A DNA stretch of 64,000 bases, taken from positions 2,909,001 through 2,973,000 of the forward strand of contig NZ_CP070502.1 of NCBI RefSeq assembly GCF_018309085.1, in the 5' to 3' direction. Position 1 is the first letter of the stretch; every line of letters starts with the position of its first letter. A program made the position numbers and the translations under genes. Below the pieces are notes generated by a model, which worked only from the letters and a program-made list of their open reading frames with translations, did no database searches and was not told where the DNA came from. This stretch comes from Sporosarcina sp. Marseille-Q4063. GTDB taxonomy: Bacteria; Bacillota; Bacilli; Bacillales_A; Planococcaceae. This document shows positions 62,817-64,000 of this stretch, in pieces.

Positions 62817-63183
62817 CATTCGACTATTTCGCAAATGAATTTGGCATACTATTCTAAGTCGGTACCTGTTATCGCCGCGTGTATGTTGGTTTTAAACACT
62901 GTACATGGGGCGATGGCATGTAAAGCCGTCAATGTTTAAAAAGAATATCGTGGGGAATTTAACGAACAGTAACCTGCGCGGAAGGTATAAAATAGCAATG
63001 ACACAAAAATTCAAATAAGTACATACGATAGATTACACCAAGATAGTCATTTCGTTACTTGTAAATAAATGTCGAACACTGTAAACTAATGTGAGTTTTT
63101 GTTATTACTATACAACATTTTAAGTAAAATATAAGCGTAAGTTAATTTTTAAATAAGCACAATTTAAAGTCGGAGGGACTAAT
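62817..63183. other. Gene-free interval ywzB-murAA with structured segment
   Basis: No gene is found in these 367 bp. Bases 62863-62987 can form nested stems: TACCT/AGGTA, CCGCG/CGCGG, TTTTAAACA/TGTTTAAAA (62890-62898 with 62933-62941) and TACATG/CATGTA (62902-62907 with 62917-62922). A competing ATCGCC/GGCGAT pairing exists. The rest is A/T rich, with the murAA ribosome binding site at the end. Confidence 0.55.
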
Positions 63184-64000
63184 TATGGATAAGATTATTA
63201 TAAACGGGGGACGCGTTCTAAAAGGAACTGTCCGCGTTGAAGGCGCGAAAAATGCTGTTTTGCCTGTATTGGCAGCTGCACTTCTCGCATCAGAAGGCGT
63301 TAACGTCATTCGGGATGTACCAAATCTGTCGGATGTCGGCACAATCAGTGCAGTTTTAAAAAGCTTGAACGCAGAAGTAGAAGCGGTGCCAGAAAGAAAC
63401 GAAGTCATCATTGATTCATCGGGGACGTTGTCAAGCGAGGCCCAATTTGAATATGTACGTAAAATGAGAGCTTCAATCCTTGTCATGGGCCCAATTCTTG
63501 CACGAAACGGTTTTGCTCGTGTCGCATTGCCAGGCGGTTGTGCAATTGGATCACGTCCAATTGACCAACATTTAAAAGGCTTCGAAGCAATGGGTGCAGA
63601 AATTTCATTTGGTCATGGCTATGTTGAAGCGAAAGCTGAAAATGGCCTTAAAGGTGCGAAAATTTATCTCGACTTCCCAAGCGTAGGCGCAACAGAAAAC
63701 ATCATGACTGCCGCTGCTCTTGCAAAAGGCACGACAGTTATTGAAAACGCAGCGAAAGAACCAGAAATTGTAAACTTGGCGAACTTTATTAACGAAATGG
63801 GCGGTAAAGTTGTCGGTGCAGGAACTGATATGATTCGTATCGAAGGCGTAACGAAATTATACGGCATCACACATCATATTATCCCGGATCGTATCGAAAC
63901 AGGTACTTTCATGGTAGCAGCTGCGATTACAGGCGGCGACGTTATCATTGAAAATGCCGTTCCAGAACACAACGCAGCACTTATTTCGAAAATGGGCGAG
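63184..64000 (+). CDS. murAA: UDP-N-acetylglucosamine 1-carboxyvinyltransferase MurA1 (5' part)
   Basis: The first 272 codons of MurAA, cut by the window edge. The [13 protein letters not shown] loop (about 19-31), the reactive cysteine in [16 protein letters not shown] (about 117) and [14 protein letters not shown] (about 234-247) are in place. It is distinct from MurZ at 37392, which it resembles throughout. ATG 63184 follows CGGAGGG. This is normally the essential paralogue. Confidence 0.96.

Overview
The window is a chromosomal stretch of a low-to-mid GC, endospore-forming Firmicute of the order Bacillales. The gene order ywhB-ywhD-pbpG, ywiB-argS, rpoE-pyrG-ywjG-spo0F-fbaA-fsa-murZ-glpX-rho-rpmE-tdk-prfA-prmC-spoIIR-ywlC-mntP-ywlE-rpiB-ywlG-glyA-upp-mnaA-atpIBEFHAGDC-ywzB-murAA follows the Bacillus subtilis ywh-to-atp backbone. 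The protein style and the many intergenic repeats suggest the Planococcaceae, perhaps Sporosarcina; that placement is inference.

Layout. 0-5.6 kb: ywhB, ywhD, a class A penicillin-binding protein, ywiB-argS. 5.9-7.3 kb: a hypothetical gene and a sortase. 7.3-17.9 kb: a cobalamin-riboswitch-headed salvage operon (btuF, btuC, a btuD-cbiZ fusion, cbiB, cobD-like, cobU, cobQ without its amidotransferase domain, cobS, cobC, a CobU-like protein, pduO, cblT, cblS). 18-19.9 kb: small membrane proteins and a GNAT acetyltransferase. 20.3-31.6 kb: fatty/branched acyl-CoA degradation (fadF, thiolase, hydroxyacyl-CoA dehydrogenase, two acyl-CoA dehydrogenases, fadR, and the B12-dependent fused mutase icmF, a likely consumer of the salvaged cobalamin). 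31.7-47.9 kb: rpoE to ywlE housekeeping genes. 48-49.5 kb: an apparently intact IS3-family element. 50.2-64 kb: rpiB-ywlG-glyA-upp-mnaA, the complete F1Fo ATP synthase operon, ywzB and the 5' part of murAA.

Most unusual features. (1) Two glutamine amidotransferases have lost their glutaminase function by different routes: PyrG has Ala in place of the catalytic Cys, and CobQ lacks its entire GATase domain in frame. Together they suggest an ammonia-rich (for example ureolytic) lifestyle. (2) Seven intergenic arrays of short conserved cores repeat at almost exactly 21 bp. They fall into three unrelated core families (AAACGACCAAA, TGCAAGCAAA, ATATCCG), and all lie 3' of genes in a consistent sense orientation. 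(3) Six copies of a GC-rich 130-240 bp intergenic element are present, one split by the IS. (4) Several RNA regulators are visible: the B12 riboswitch, a pyrG reiterative-transcription attenuator, a probable rpmE leader, and an unidentified structured region before murAA.
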